Source of the DNA: Anaerolineae bacterium
GTDB taxonomy: Bacteria > Chloroflexota > Anaerolineae > JAFGEY01
Direction of reading: 5' to 3'
NCBI GenBank assembly: GCA_016929775.1
Contig: JAFGIE010000087.1
Coordinates: forward strand, 1 to 31,671
Length of the DNA stretch: 31,671 nt
Shown: positions 14,746 through 22,736 of the stretch, piece after piece
Numbering within the stretch: position 1 is the stretch's first letter
How the letters are laid out: every line of letters begins with the position of its first letter
The notes under the pieces: generated by a model
The model's input: the letters and a program-made list of their open reading frames with translations, nothing else
Database searches by the model: none
What the model was told of the DNA's origin: nothing
Made by a program: the position numbers and the translations under genes

Positions 14746-15942
14746 CGTCTCCCTGCTGTGCGCGCCGAAAGACAGCACAGCCCAGATGCCAAAGGCGAGC
14801 ACCAGGACGACCTCGATCGTCGTCAGCGCGACGCGCGGGCCCAGCGGTTCGAACATCTGCCCGATCAGCCAGGGCACCGACATGCCGGCGGCGCTGCTGC
14901 CCATCAGGAACCACCCCGCCACCCGCCCTGTCACCGCCATGCGCCGCTCGGCAAGCGAGACCAGGGTGGGGAACACGGACGCCATGCACAGCCCGAGGCC
15001 CAGCGACCCCGCCCACAGCGCCACAGCCGATCCGGGGTAGAGCAGGATCGCGCCCACGCTGAGCACGCTGCCGACCAGGTCGCCGAGCAGGACCTGCCTT
15101 GGCCGAAAGCGCGCCGCGATCGGGATCGCCAGCAGGCGCCCCACCGTCAGCGCGCCCCAGAAAGCCGAGGTCAGGTATGCCGCAGCGGCGTCATCTGCCA
15201 GCCCCATCGCGATCCCATAGGTGTATACCCAGCCGCCGAAACTCGCCTCCGCGCCCGAGTAGAGGAAAAAGAACGCCACGAACAGGGCAAGCAGCACGCC
15301 GCCCCCGCCCTTGCCCGCCCCGTCCTCCGTGCTGTGCGCTGCGCGCGGGCTGGGCACGCGCGCCAGCCACGCCGCGGCGGGCAGCACCAGCGCCGCGATC
15401 GCCCAGTACGCCAACCGCAGGTCTGATGTCCGCCCCCGGATCTGGTCGATCACGACCGGAGCGACAAAGGCGCCCATCCCGAAGAAAAAGTGGAGCGCGT
15501 TCATGTAGGGCCCGACCCGCGCGCCATACACCCACACCAGAAGAGCGTTCCCGCCGACGTCGATCGCGCCCTCTGTGAGCCCGGTGATCGCGAACACGAT
15601 CACCACCAGCCATAGCACCGGGATCACGGGCGACAGCGCCATGCTGAGCGCCATCAGCGCCACTGCGCCTGCCATGAGCGGATGCCCGGGCAGGCGGTCG
15701 TAGAGCCGCCCGCTAGAGAACGAACCCACCAGGTACCCCAACGCACGCGCCGTGAACAGGATGCTGATCTGGCCCAGCGTCGTGCCCGTCCGTTCCGCCA
15801 GCCCCGCGATCGTCGGGCCCAGCGAAGCGGTGACCATCCCGATCGCGATGAACGCCAAATAGTACGCTGTGGCCTGCGCCCACTTGGGGACCCTTGCCAC
15901 AGCCGGAACCTCGACCGAGAGCGAGCTTTCAGGTGTCACCAC
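14740..15942 (-). CDS. MFS transporter (sugar permease-like, copy 1)
   Basis: A 400-residue integral membrane protein with about 12 hydrophobic spans and a central loop near residues 195-215 (PRAAHSTEDGAGKGGG), as in the major facilitator superfamily. The signature-like loop GYLVGSFSSGRLYDRLPGHP lies after the second span and matches the GxxxDRxGRR class. Overall pattern (TGLTEGAIDVGGNALLVW, ALHFFFGMGAF) resembles the FucP/NaGLT1-like sugar transporters. It likely imports a mono- or disaccharide released outside the cell. The start is GTG 15942 with GGGAG upstream; a second GTG follows immediately. It lies between the GH116 gene and the toroid-like gene. Substrate is unknown. Confidence 0.9.
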   Translation of the reverse strand: MVTPESSLSVEVPAVARVPKWAQATAYYLAFIAIGMVTASLGPTIAGLAERTGTTLGQISILFTARALGYLVGSFSSGRLYDRLPGHPLMAGAVALMALSMALSPVIPVLWLVVIVFAITGLTEGAIDVGGNALLVWVYGARVGPYMNALHFFFGMGAFVAPVVIDQIRGRTSDLRLAYWAIAALVLPAAAWLARVPSPRAAHSTEDGAGKGGGGVLLALFVAFFFLYSGAEASFGGWVYTYGIAMGLADDAAAAYLTSAFWGALTVGRLLAIPIAARFRPRQVLLGDLVGSVLSVGAILLYPGSAVALWAGSLGLGLCMASVFPTLVSLAERRMAVTGRVAGWFLMGSSAAGMSVPWLIGQMFEPLGPRVALTTIEVVLVLAFGIWAVLSFGAHSRETA

Positions 15943-15990
15943 GTGCGTCTCCCAGGTAGCGTGCTGTGATGAGCGGCGGTTATAGGACGT

Positions 15991-16110
15991 TCATGCGCCC
16001 AGGCGTGCGCGGAGCGCGGCGGTCAGGTTGTCTTCTGGCTCGACAGGGAGCGCGACCGGCGCGCCGCGCCTCCCCGATCTCGCCTCCCAGCGCTCGTCGC
16101 TGCGAATCGG
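15991..16110 (-). pseudogene. Possible gene remnant, Gfo/Idh-like C-terminal tail
   Basis: In the 178-bp gap between the GH116 stop and the MFS start, one minus-strand frame reads SDERWEARSGRRGAPVALPV followed by EPEDNLTAALRARLGA and a TGA at 15991. This looks like the extreme C-terminus of a Gfo/Idh/MocA oxidoreductase (the RSGRxVALP type) with coding-like third positions. There is no in-frame start except inside the GH116 gene in another frame. It may be the tail left after deletion of an oxidoreductase gene. High GC makes spurious open frames common, so confidence is low. Confidence 0.3.
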
Positions 16111-16120
16111 CGAGCAGGGC

Positions 16121-18703
16121 CTAGTTGGCGCCCCGCACAACGATCCAGGTGGCGCGCTCGCCCCCCGTGAGCACGCGCGCCGCGTCCCCTTCTGCAGCCC
16201 CAACGCCGGTCAGCGCCAACCGGCACACGGCGACGCGCCCGCCCAGCACCTCGAGCGTAACCGTCACGCCCCTCGCGCAGGCGCGCTGCTGGCATGTCCC
16301 CCACGCGTCGCCGGTCGACCAAAAGTGCGTCCCCTCGCGCGCCGCAAACCGCATCGCGCCCGAGACGGCAGAGTAGTGAAAGCCGGTCCATGCCAGCATC
16401 GCCGCCCACGAGGCCATGGCGCGCGCATAGTGATGCCCGCACTCGGCCTCGTTGAACGGGCTGCGCTTCCGCCCGTCGTAGCGGTCGCGGATCGCGGCAA
16501 TGCACTGCAGTCCCTCGTCCTCCATGCCCTCGTACAGCATGTGCGCTGCCGTGCCGTACTCAAAGCCGGTCATCACCTCCGTGTAGTACGGGAAGGGTCG
16601 CCGGGGGCGCCTGCCCCGTGGATAGGACGCCATGAGCAGACCTGCTTCGTCGCCCAGCACAAAACTGCGCATGTGGTTGAAATGCGCGTGGAAGCCCTGC
16701 CGGTAGTTGTAGCGCAGCACGCTCCGCAGCGCAGCGCGCACGTGATCGGGATCGAGCAGGTAACCCAGACCGCACACGTGCGCCACCGTCTGCCCCACCA
16801 GCTGGTCAACCAGGCACCCGGGGCCCAGCTGCAGCGACGGTTCGCCCAGCTCCTCTGCCCCCATGCCCACGCGCAAGCCCGGCGCGATCGTCGCGCCGGC
16901 GGGCGGAGGCCTGATCTCGTGCTCGTAATACTCGCCGTTGAACAGGTTGTCGTCGATCCACGCGCTGCCTCGTTCGAACAACTGGCGGCAGGTGTCCGCG
17001 AACTCCCCGTCGCCCAGGTAGCGCGCCATCTCTTCCCCCGCGCGCAGCGCACCCAGGTACCAGGCGCCCATCTGCGGGTTCGGGCCATAGTACTCGACGT
17101 CCATGGTGTTGTGCTGGCAGCCTTCCATGACGCCATCACGGTCCGCGTCCCACCCGCCCTCGACCCAGCAGAAAGCCAGCGCCTGCCGCGCCTTGGGCCA
17201 CAGTGCGCGCAGCATGTCGTCATCGCCCGAGAGCTGCCAGTCGCGGTACAGCTTGAGCAGGCACCCCATCTGCCCGTCAGCAGCCGCCCTGCCGAACTCT
17301 TGCGCGCGCGACAGCGGGAGCTGGACGCGAAAGCTCATGCGCCCCTCGTCGTCGGTGGCGTGTGCGAACTCGACCTCGCGCATCGACCGGGAGAGCGCAC
17401 CAAAGAGGAACGCGGTCGCCTGCTCATAGTTCCACACATGCGTGCACGATCCGTAGCAACAACCGCACGTGTCGCACGACCCCTCCCAGCCGTAGAACCG
17501 CCCGTCCTCGGTCCGGAAACAGGTCTGCGTCCGCAGCGTGCTGAGGTTGAACAGCGCGGCTTCGGCGATCGCCGGCGGCAGGTCGCTCTCGCAGAAGGCA
17601 CGCACAAAGCGCACCGTCTCGTCCTCGAGCGCCCGCAGCGCCGGCGCCACCCGCTCCACCACGTCCCACGCATCGCGGTACTGCGTCGCGTAATAGTTGC
17701 CCACGCGATCCAGGTCTTCCCCCGGCGCGCAGCAGCTCGGGGAGGGGGCGCGCGGCTGCCACGTACGCCGGTTGGGAAAGTGCCACGCCAAGACGAACGT
17801 GACCTCGCGTTGCGCCCCAGGAGGCACCTCGACCTGGACCGCGAGCGAGCCGACCGGCGCGTCGACCCCGCTCGCAGCGCGCTCGGTGAGCCTGCCATCC
17901 GCTGCCAAGTCGTCCCAAAAGTCCAGCAGCGAGTCGCCCCAGCTGAGCTGCGCCCAGGACGTGCGCTGGGTGATGCCCTCGGTTGCCGTGGTCGCCAGGG
18001 CGAGCGTCCCCCACTGCTCGGCGCCGGGATCGACCCCCTCGGACCACATGCGCAGGCCCGTGCAGTTCGCGCCCGCGCAGACGGCATTCCGGTTGGCGAT
18101 CGGACCGAGCGAGTAGTCGGGATCACCCTTCCAGTCGCGTCCCGGACACCAACCGTCCACGCCGATAAAGTTGGGCACGCTGCCGCACACCGAGGCGACC
18201 ACCCTACGCTCCCCGGGGTTGATCAGCACGTAGCGGAGCACCGCGATCGGGATCCCGCTCCGGTCTGCATCCGCCGGGATCAGCGGGTTGAAAGCCTCCA
18301 GCCGGACATCAAGCGGCACGTCGGCGTCCGAGAGCATCACCTGTCCCAGCGGGTAGGCAGCCGCAAAGCGACACGCGCGGAAGCGCGGCAGCCCGTGGTT
18401 GCGCACGCGGCTGCCGTGCGACCCCTCGTAGGCTTCCAAGGGAAGGGGCCCTTCGAGAAGGCGCACGACTGCCGGCTCCCCTTCGGGCTGCGCATAGAGG
18501 GCAAAGAACGGACCTCCCTGGGAACCGAGCGCCGGGATGAACCCCTTGGCGGCGCGGTTCACGACCTCCCAGTCGCGCAGGTCGCCCCGCCCGCCCAGGG
18601 AAACCGTGCCCGTGCCGATCCCGCCCAGGGGCAGCGCGATCCGTCCCAAGTGCTCCTGATCGTACTCGCGCACGATCGGCCAACGCACATTCGTTGCGAC
18701 CAT
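16121..18703 (-). CDS. GH116-like (GBA2/DUF608) beta-glycosidase
   Basis: An 860-residue protein of the GH116 family, which includes acid-active beta-glucosidases and beta-xylosidases and human GBA2. The N-terminal beta-sandwich (LPLGGIGTGTVSLGGRGDLRDWE) is the family hallmark. The catalytic barrel carries SCTHVWNYEQA, whose Glu427 is the candidate nucleophile, and QHNTMDVEYYGPN, whose Asp535 is the candidate acid/base. A Cys-rich stretch (CDTCGCC) precedes the first motif. No signal peptide or membrane anchor is seen, so it should be cytoplasmic. ATG 18703 with GAGAGGG upstream is preferred; an in-frame GTG at 18715 has a weaker site. A promoter-like sequence lies just upstream, making this the first gene of its run. 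The sugar removed is not known. Confidence 0.92.
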   Translation of the reverse strand: MVATNVRWPIVREYDQEHLGRIALPLGGIGTGTVSLGGRGDLRDWEVVNRAAKGFIPALGSQGGPFFALYAQPEGEPAVVRLLEGPLPLEAYEGSHGSRVRNHGLPRFRACRFAAAYPLGQVMLSDADVPLDVRLEAFNPLIPADADRSGIPIAVLRYVLINPGERRVVASVCGSVPNFIGVDGWCPGRDWKGDPDYSLGPIANRNAVCAGANCTGLRMWSEGVDPGAEQWGTLALATTATEGITQRTSWAQLSWGDSLLDFWDDLAADGRLTERAASGVDAPVGSLAVQVEVPPGAQREVTFVLAWHFPNRRTWQPRAPSPSCCAPGEDLDRVGNYYATQYRDAWDVVERVAPALRALEDETVRFVRAFCESDLPPAIAEAALFNLSTLRTQTCFRTEDGRFYGWEGSCDTCGCCYGSCTHVWNYEQATAFLFGALSRSMREVEFAHATDDEGRMSFRVQLPLSRAQEFGRAAADGQMGCLLKLYRDWQLSGDDDMLRALWPKARQALAFCWVEGGWDADRDGVMEGCQHNTMDVEYYGPNPQMGAWYLGALRAGEEMARYLGDGEFADTCRQLFERGSAWIDDNLFNGEYYEHEIRPPPAGATIAPGLRVGMGAEELGEPSLQLGPGCLVDQLVGQTVAHVCGLGYLLDPDHVRAALRSVLRYNYRQGFHAHFNHMRSFVLGDEAGLLMASYPRGRRPRRPFPYYTEVMTGFEYGTAAHMLYEGMEDEGLQCIAAIRDRYDGRKRSPFNEAECGHHYARAMASWAAMLAWTGFHYSAVSGAMRFAAREGTHFWSTGDAWGTCQQRACARGVTVTLEVLGGRVAVCRLALTGVGAAEGDAARVLTGGERATWIVVRGAN

Positions 18704-18736
18704 CGTCCCTCTCACCGTCCTCTGTCTTGCGGGCCG

Positions 18737-18765
18737 ATTCTACCCCAATTCCGGCGTGTTGTCGA
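18737..18765 (-). promoter_or_regulatory. Sigma70-type promoter for the GH116 gene
   Basis: On the minus strand, TCGACA (18760-18765) and TAGAAT (18737-18742) are separated by exactly 17 bp. Each differs from consensus (TTGACA, TATAAT) at one base. Transcription would begin near 18730 with a leader of about 27 nt before the GH116 start. It is immediately beyond the stop of the MFS copy 2 gene, so it may start the second run. Confidence 0.6.
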
Positions 18766-18777
18766 ACCGATCCCGCG

Positions 18778-19986
18778 TCATCCGGCGTCGCTCTCCTCGT
18801 CCCCGCCAGTTCGCACCGGCAGGGCGCGGAACATCGCCCAGAAAGCGACCGTGCCGAGCGCCGTCAGTACGCCGGCTCCCGCGAACAGCGTGCCGTACCC
18901 CAGCGCGGCGATCGCGTATCCCCCCGCCCATGCCAACGCCGTCCAGCTCAGGCCCAGCGCCGCGCTGGACACCCCCGCCATGGTCGATCGCCAGCGCCGG
19001 GGCACGATTTCCATCTGGTACACGCCGATCGCGGGATCGGTGATCGACGAGAGGGCATACACACCCATGCGACCCAGCGTCGCAGCCGCCCAGTGGGGCA
19101 CCAGCGCGAGCGGCAACAGGCTGGCGATCATGCCGACCGACCCGCGGACCACGACCTTGTAGTAGCCCCAGCGCGCCGCCAACACCGGCATGACCAGCGC
19201 CGCGGGCGCCGACGAGAGCTGTATCAGCGCGACCAGCGCCCCGATGCGCGCGGTCGACACGCCCAGCCCGTCGTCGAGATAGACGTTAAAGAACATGCGC
19301 GTCGTTCCCACGCCCGCGGCGCGCAGGACCGTCGTCAGCGCCATCATGGCGATCAGGGCGACCGGTGCATGCGCGCCCGCGCGCGGCGCCTCCTCGCCGG
19401 CTTGCTCCACCTGTGCCGTCCCCCGGATCGCGAGCAGAACCGGGATCGCGGGCGCGCCGAGCAGAGCGGCGAAGATCAGCGCGTAGCGGTAGGGCGCCGG
19501 ATCGGCGAGCGTTGTACCCAGCCAGCGTGCCACGAGACCGGGCAGGGCGCCGCCCGCAAGGCTGCCCAGGAACCCGGAGAGAGTGTCCACCACCATGCGC
19601 AGCGAGTAGGCATGGCTGCGCTCGCGCGCGCTCGTGGCATCGACCATGAACGGGTACGCGTTGACGAAATAGAGGGCCAAGCCCATGGTGATGCAGGCCT
19701 GGGTCGCCAAGATCCACGCCATCTGCCACGACGCCGGCGCCAACCCGACCAGCGGTTGCAGCCCCGAGCAGACCAGGCACACGATCACGCCCAGTGCGAT
19801 GGTCCGATGCGGGCTCAGCCGTCCCCCGATCAGGCCCGCCGGGACGGCAAAGAGCGCGTACGCCAGCGGGCCAACCGCGTTGACCACCCCGATCGTCTCG
19901 GGCCCATAGCCCAACCGCAGCAGGTACAGGTTGAACAGCACAGGATAGATGCCGTTCATGATCGTGAAACCGATCACGCCCGACAT
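18778..19986 (-). CDS. MFS transporter (copy 2), true start unclear
   Basis: A 402-residue multi-span MFS permease with about 12 helices and a central loop around 195-210 (EQAGEEAPRAGAHAP). The family block GIYPVLFNLYLLRLGYGPETIG follows the first span. The annotated ATG 19986 falls inside the first transmembrane segment (FLVMSGVIGFT) and lacks a ribosome site. The frame stays open upstream and reads IDLYLRRLRLLNRDVRLFLV, which looks like normal family N-terminus, reaching about 20046. No ATG, GTG or TTG occurs there; an ATC at 20044-20046 follows GGGAGAAG at proper spacing. The real start is therefore probably a changed or unusual codon near 20046. It lies downstream of the SMP-30 gene and before the GH116 promoter. 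Substrate is unknown. Confidence 0.88.
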   Translation of the reverse strand: MSGVIGFTIMNGIYPVLFNLYLLRLGYGPETIGVVNAVGPLAYALFAVPAGLIGGRLSPHRTIALGVIVCLVCSGLQPLVGLAPASWQMAWILATQACITMGLALYFVNAYPFMVDATSARERSHAYSLRMVVDTLSGFLGSLAGGALPGLVARWLGTTLADPAPYRYALIFAALLGAPAIPVLLAIRGTAQVEQAGEEAPRAGAHAPVALIAMMALTTVLRAAGVGTTRMFFNVYLDDGLGVSTARIGALVALIQLSSAPAALVMPVLAARWGYYKVVVRGSVGMIASLLPLALVPHWAAATLGRMGVYALSSITDPAIGVYQMEIVPRRWRSTMAGVSSAALGLSWTALAWAGGYAIAALGYGTLFAGAGVLTALGTVAFWAMFRALPVRTGGDEESDAG

Positions 19987-20131
19987 GACGAGGAACAGTC
20001 GTACGTCGCGATTCAGCAGGCGGAGCCTGCGCAGGTAGAGGTCGATCTGGCTTCTCCCAGTGCCCCACGGGCTGGCGCACCCGGTGCAGCTGCCCCAGGC
20101 TTGTCCAGTCCCACGCGGCGACGTCGAACGT

Positions 20132-21118
20132 CTAGCCCGCGACCAGCGGCGCGCCGCCTGTGGTCAGCCGGATCCGGTAGAGCCCCGTTCGCGCCGTCAC
20201 ATACAGCGTCTTGAGGTCCGCGTCGCCCCACGCGAGGTTCGCCGGCGCCTCTGGGATCTCGATCACGCCCAGCACGCTGCCGGAGGGCGCGACCACCCAG
20301 ATCCCGCCCGGACCGGTGCAGTACACGTTGCCGTGCAAGTCGACCTTCATCCCGTCGGGCGCGCCGTCCGCCCCCGGACGCTTCAGCTCGGCAAAGACGC
20401 GCCCGTTGGACAGCGTGCCGTCGGCGCCTACGTCGAAGGCCCGGATGTGGCCCCTGCTCGTGTCGTCCACGTACAGCACGCGCTCGTCTGGCGAAAAGGC
20501 CAGTCCGTTCGGGCGTTCGAACGAGTCGTCCAGCAGCGTCAGTGTGCCGTCAGGAGCGAGGCGGAACACGCCATTGTACGGCAGCTCTCTCCCCTCGCCC
20601 TGGTTGGGCAGACCGTAGGGCGGATCGGTCAAGTAGATGCTCCCGTCCGAGCGGACCACCACGTCGTTGGGGCTGTTGAGCCGTTTCCCCTGGTAGCTTT
20701 CGGCGAGCGTCGTGATCGAGCCGTCCGGTTCCGTCCGCGTCAGCCGCCGGTCGTGCTCGCACGCCACCAGTCGGCCCGCCCGGTCCAGCGTCAAGCCGTT
20801 CGCGTGTCCGCTCGGTCGACGAAAGACCTCGACCCCTTCCGCGCCCGGCGCCCACTTGTAGATCGTGTTTGCCGGGATGTCAGAGAAGAGCAGGTACCCG
20901 TCCGGGACCCAGACCGGTCCCTCTGTGAACTGGAAGCCGCTGGCGACCCGCTCTACCTCCGCGCCGCCGACGATCTCTTCCAGCGTCCCTCCATACGTCG
21001 CTTCCGTCGACATCTGATCCTCCTGCCGACCGCACCCCGCGAGGATATCGCACCCCGCCGCGATACCAACCAAGCAGAGCAGCAGCAACAGCCGCCCCAC
21101 CCTCCAACGCTTTCTCAC
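20132..21118 (-). CDS. SMP-30/gluconolactonase-like beta-propeller, possible lipoprotein
   Basis: A six-bladed propeller lactonase that would open sugar lactones made by a dehydrogenase. Metal-site motifs are visible: FTEGPVW (Glu31 counted from MSTEA), SPNDVVV (Asn116) and RPNGLAFS. Two starts compete. GTG 21118 (328 residues) has AGGAGGAGG and encodes a basic N-terminus, a hydrophobic stretch (LLLLLCLVGIAAG) and a LAGC lipobox at 26-29, giving a lipoprotein. ATG 21013 (293 residues) has AGGAGG in an ideal place and gives a cytosolic enzyme. The longer start is listed because the signal sequence is convincing. It comes 41 bp after the DinB gene. The lactonase role fits the Gfo/Idh oxidoreductases nearby. 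Confidence 0.88.
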   Translation of the reverse strand: MRKRWRVGRLLLLLCLVGIAAGCDILAGCGRQEDQMSTEATYGGTLEEIVGGAEVERVASGFQFTEGPVWVPDGYLLFSDIPANTIYKWAPGAEGVEVFRRPSGHANGLTLDRAGRLVACEHDRRLTRTEPDGSITTLAESYQGKRLNSPNDVVVRSDGSIYLTDPPYGLPNQGEGRELPYNGVFRLAPDGTLTLLDDSFERPNGLAFSPDERVLYVDDTSRGHIRAFDVGADGTLSNGRVFAELKRPGADGAPDGMKVDLHGNVYCTGPGGIWVVAPSGSVLGVIEIPEAPANLAWGDADLKTLYVTARTGLYRIRLTTGGAPLVAG

Positions 21119-21159
21119 ACGCCTCCTCCTGCTGCCGCCTCGCGCGCGCCCCCCCAGCC

Positions 21160-21654
21160 TCACGCACCCGGGGGCCACAGGCCCAGCAGGCGCCGCGCGG
21201 CGATGATCGAGCAGGTGTGGTACGTATTGTGGGCGATCAGGCTCTGTACGACCTGCCAACGCATCACGTAGGCCCCCACCACGACCTCCGCCAGCGCTGT
21301 ATCGCTCAACGCCTCCACGAGCTCAGCTGTCTCGCCGTTCAGCGCTGCCGAGCGCGCCACCGCCGCCTCCCACGACGCCTGCTCGGGCGGGTCGGGCACC
21401 GCGGGCCATCCATCCTCCCCGCCCAGGGCCGCACGGTCGACCGGCAGGCCCCGCAGCTGCAGCAAGGCAACCTCCTGCCAGAACCGAACGTGATGGACGT
21501 ACGCCCACACGCTCTGCAGCCCGTGTCCTGGGTCTGCAGCTGCCTGTCCCGCAGACAGCCCGGCGACAGCGCTCGTAAAGGGCGTCATGACGCCGTGGTT
21601 GTCGTACGCATAGAACGCGACCAACGTCTCTGCCAGATGCTGCCCTTCAGACAT
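21160..21654 (-). CDS. DinB-superfamily (YfiT-like) protein
   Basis: A 164-residue four-helix-bundle protein of the DinB/YfiT superfamily. The three-His metal site is suggested by His54 or His55 (WAYVHHVRFW) and His142 and His146 (AHNTYH). Members include thiol-dependent S-transferases using bacillithiol or mycothiol and many uncharacterised proteins. ATG 21654 is preceded by GGAGGTGAT, the strongest ribosome site in the region. A short inverted repeat GCGGT-TT-ACCGC (21678-21689) stands upstream of that site. No sugar role is evident, so it may be a passenger in the run. The substrate is unknown. Confidence 0.85.
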   Translation of the reverse strand: MSEGQHLAETLVAFYAYDNHGVMTPFTSAVAGLSAGQAAADPGHGLQSVWAYVHHVRFWQEVALLQLRGLPVDRAALGGEDGWPAVPDPPEQASWEAAVARSAALNGETAELVEALSDTALAEVVVGAYVMRWQVVQSLIAHNTYHTCSIIAARRLLGLWPPGA

Positions 21655-21722
21655 AAATCACCTCCGTGTGTCAGTCGGCGGTTTACCGCTGTGCGATGCA
21701 GGCTCTCCCCTGTAGCGATCGC

Positions 21723-22331
21723 CTACGGCGCCGGGACGACACCTGTCCCTGTACCCTCGCGCAGCGACGCCAATCGCCGCTCGAACTCGGCGCGATCTGC
21801 CGCCTCTGCTGCCGCGAGCAGGATCGGCTCTCCCGACAACCCTGCCGCGATCAGCTGCGCGTGCGTGCCTGCGACCTGGTCCAGCAGGCGCGCATCTCCG
21901 GCGGCGCGGTAGCCGTGCGTCGTGTGCTGCTGTGGCCCATAGATCCACTCTCGTAGGCGCGCCGCCCCCGCTTGGTCCCCGGTGACCTGCACGGCGCTCC
22001 CCTCCCAGCGCAGATGGAACCGCGAAAAACTCTCCCCACCGCCGGGACGCACCGTCTCGAACAGGTGCCGGGCCCACAACTCGGTCAAGCCCTCGACCAA
22101 GCCCTGCCCGCGGACCTCGACGCTGGGCCTCGTCTCGGGATCAAAGGTGTCCCTGTACCAGACCTCCCACGCCGCCTTGGGCGCCGGGTCCAGGATCGGG
22201 TCCCAACCTGCCTCAGTCCTGTCGCGCGGCATCAAGCGTGCCAAGATCGCACCCACGCCCGGCACGCAGCCTCGCGCCTCGTCCACCCCCTGGCGCTGAC
22301 CCCCCGCGCGTCCCCGTTTCTTGCCCGCCAC
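21723..22331 (-). CDS. Hypothetical protein
   Basis: A 202-residue soluble protein with no recognised family. It begins with a basic stretch (GKKRGRAGGQRQG), then a Trp-rich central part (AAWEVWYRDTF, LTELWARHLF, FHLRWEG) and an Ala/Glu-rich helical C-terminus (LAAAEAADRAEFERRLASL). No membrane span or signal peptide is seen. The start is GTG 22331 with GAGGGG upstream. It lies 45 bp after the YciH/SUI1 gene and 68 bp before the DinB gene, all in one direction. Codon use resembles the neighbours, so it is very likely a real gene. Confidence 0.75.
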   Translation of the reverse strand: MAGKKRGRAGGQRQGVDEARGCVPGVGAILARLMPRDRTEAGWDPILDPAPKAAWEVWYRDTFDPETRPSVEVRGQGLVEGLTELWARHLFETVRPGGGESFSRFHLRWEGSAVQVTGDQAGAARLREWIYGPQQHTTHGYRAAGDARLLDQVAGTHAQLIAAGLSGEPILLAAAEAADRAEFERRLASLREGTGTGVVPAP

Positions 22332-22376
22332 GTCCGCCCCTCGCCTCTCCCCCCCACTTGGATCGCCCGTCGCACG

Positions 22377-22736
22377 CTAGCCTCCGACGTGCTTGACCTT
22401 GTACCCCAGCCGCTGCAGTTCTGCCGCGATCCGCTCCCGGTGATCCCCTTGGACCTCGATCGCGCCCTCCTTGACCGTGCCGCCGCCGCCGCACAGCTTG
22501 CGTAGCGACCTGCCCAGCGCGTCCAGGTCGTCGGGCGACAGCTGCAGCGCGTTCACCACGGTCACCGTCTTGCCCTTGCGTCCCTTGCGCTCGCACTGGA
22601 TCCGCGCCGTCTGCTGCTGCGGGGGCACGCTGACCGGCTTGGGACAGCGGCACGGGTACCGCCCGCACTTGGGGCAGCGTTTCCCGGCGACCGGGTCGTT
22701 GGTCGAGTAGACCAACCGGCTGTCCTTGGGTGTCAC
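22377..22736 (-). CDS. yciH: SUI1/YciH-family translation factor-like protein with Cys4 N-terminus
   Basis: A 119-residue homologue of eukaryotic eIF1/SUI1 and bacterial YciH, which influence start-codon selection fidelity. The N-terminal LVYSTN is followed by CPKCGRYPCRC (Cys21, 24, 29, 31), a zinc-ribbon-like cluster as in bacterial members. The SUI1 domain covers about 45-119, with RKGKTVTVVNALQ and the conserved CGGGGTVKEGAIEVQGDHR loop. The start is GTG 22736, overlapping the upstream stop as GTGA, with AAGGAGG in place. A longer open frame would only extend inside the upstream gene. Its presence within a sugar gene run is incidental as far as can be seen. Confidence 0.93.
   Translation of the reverse strand: MTPKDSRLVYSTNDPVAGKRCPKCGRYPCRCPKPVSVPPQQQTARIQCERKGRKGKTVTVVNALQLSPDDLDALGRSLRKLCGGGGTVKEGAIEVQGDHRERIAAELQRLGYKVKHVGG

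Noticed and set aside
16028..19162. 1,044-codon plus-strand open frame antisense to the GH116 and MFS genes
   Set aside because: No domain is recognisable, and composition matches the complement of the GH116 gene, whose motifs are certain.
20047..20131. Readthrough of the lactonase TAG into TFDVAAWDWTSLGQLHRV
   Set aside because: The lactonase is already complete at its stop, and the following frame is soon a shadow of the MFS gene; no family match is recognised for the short piece.
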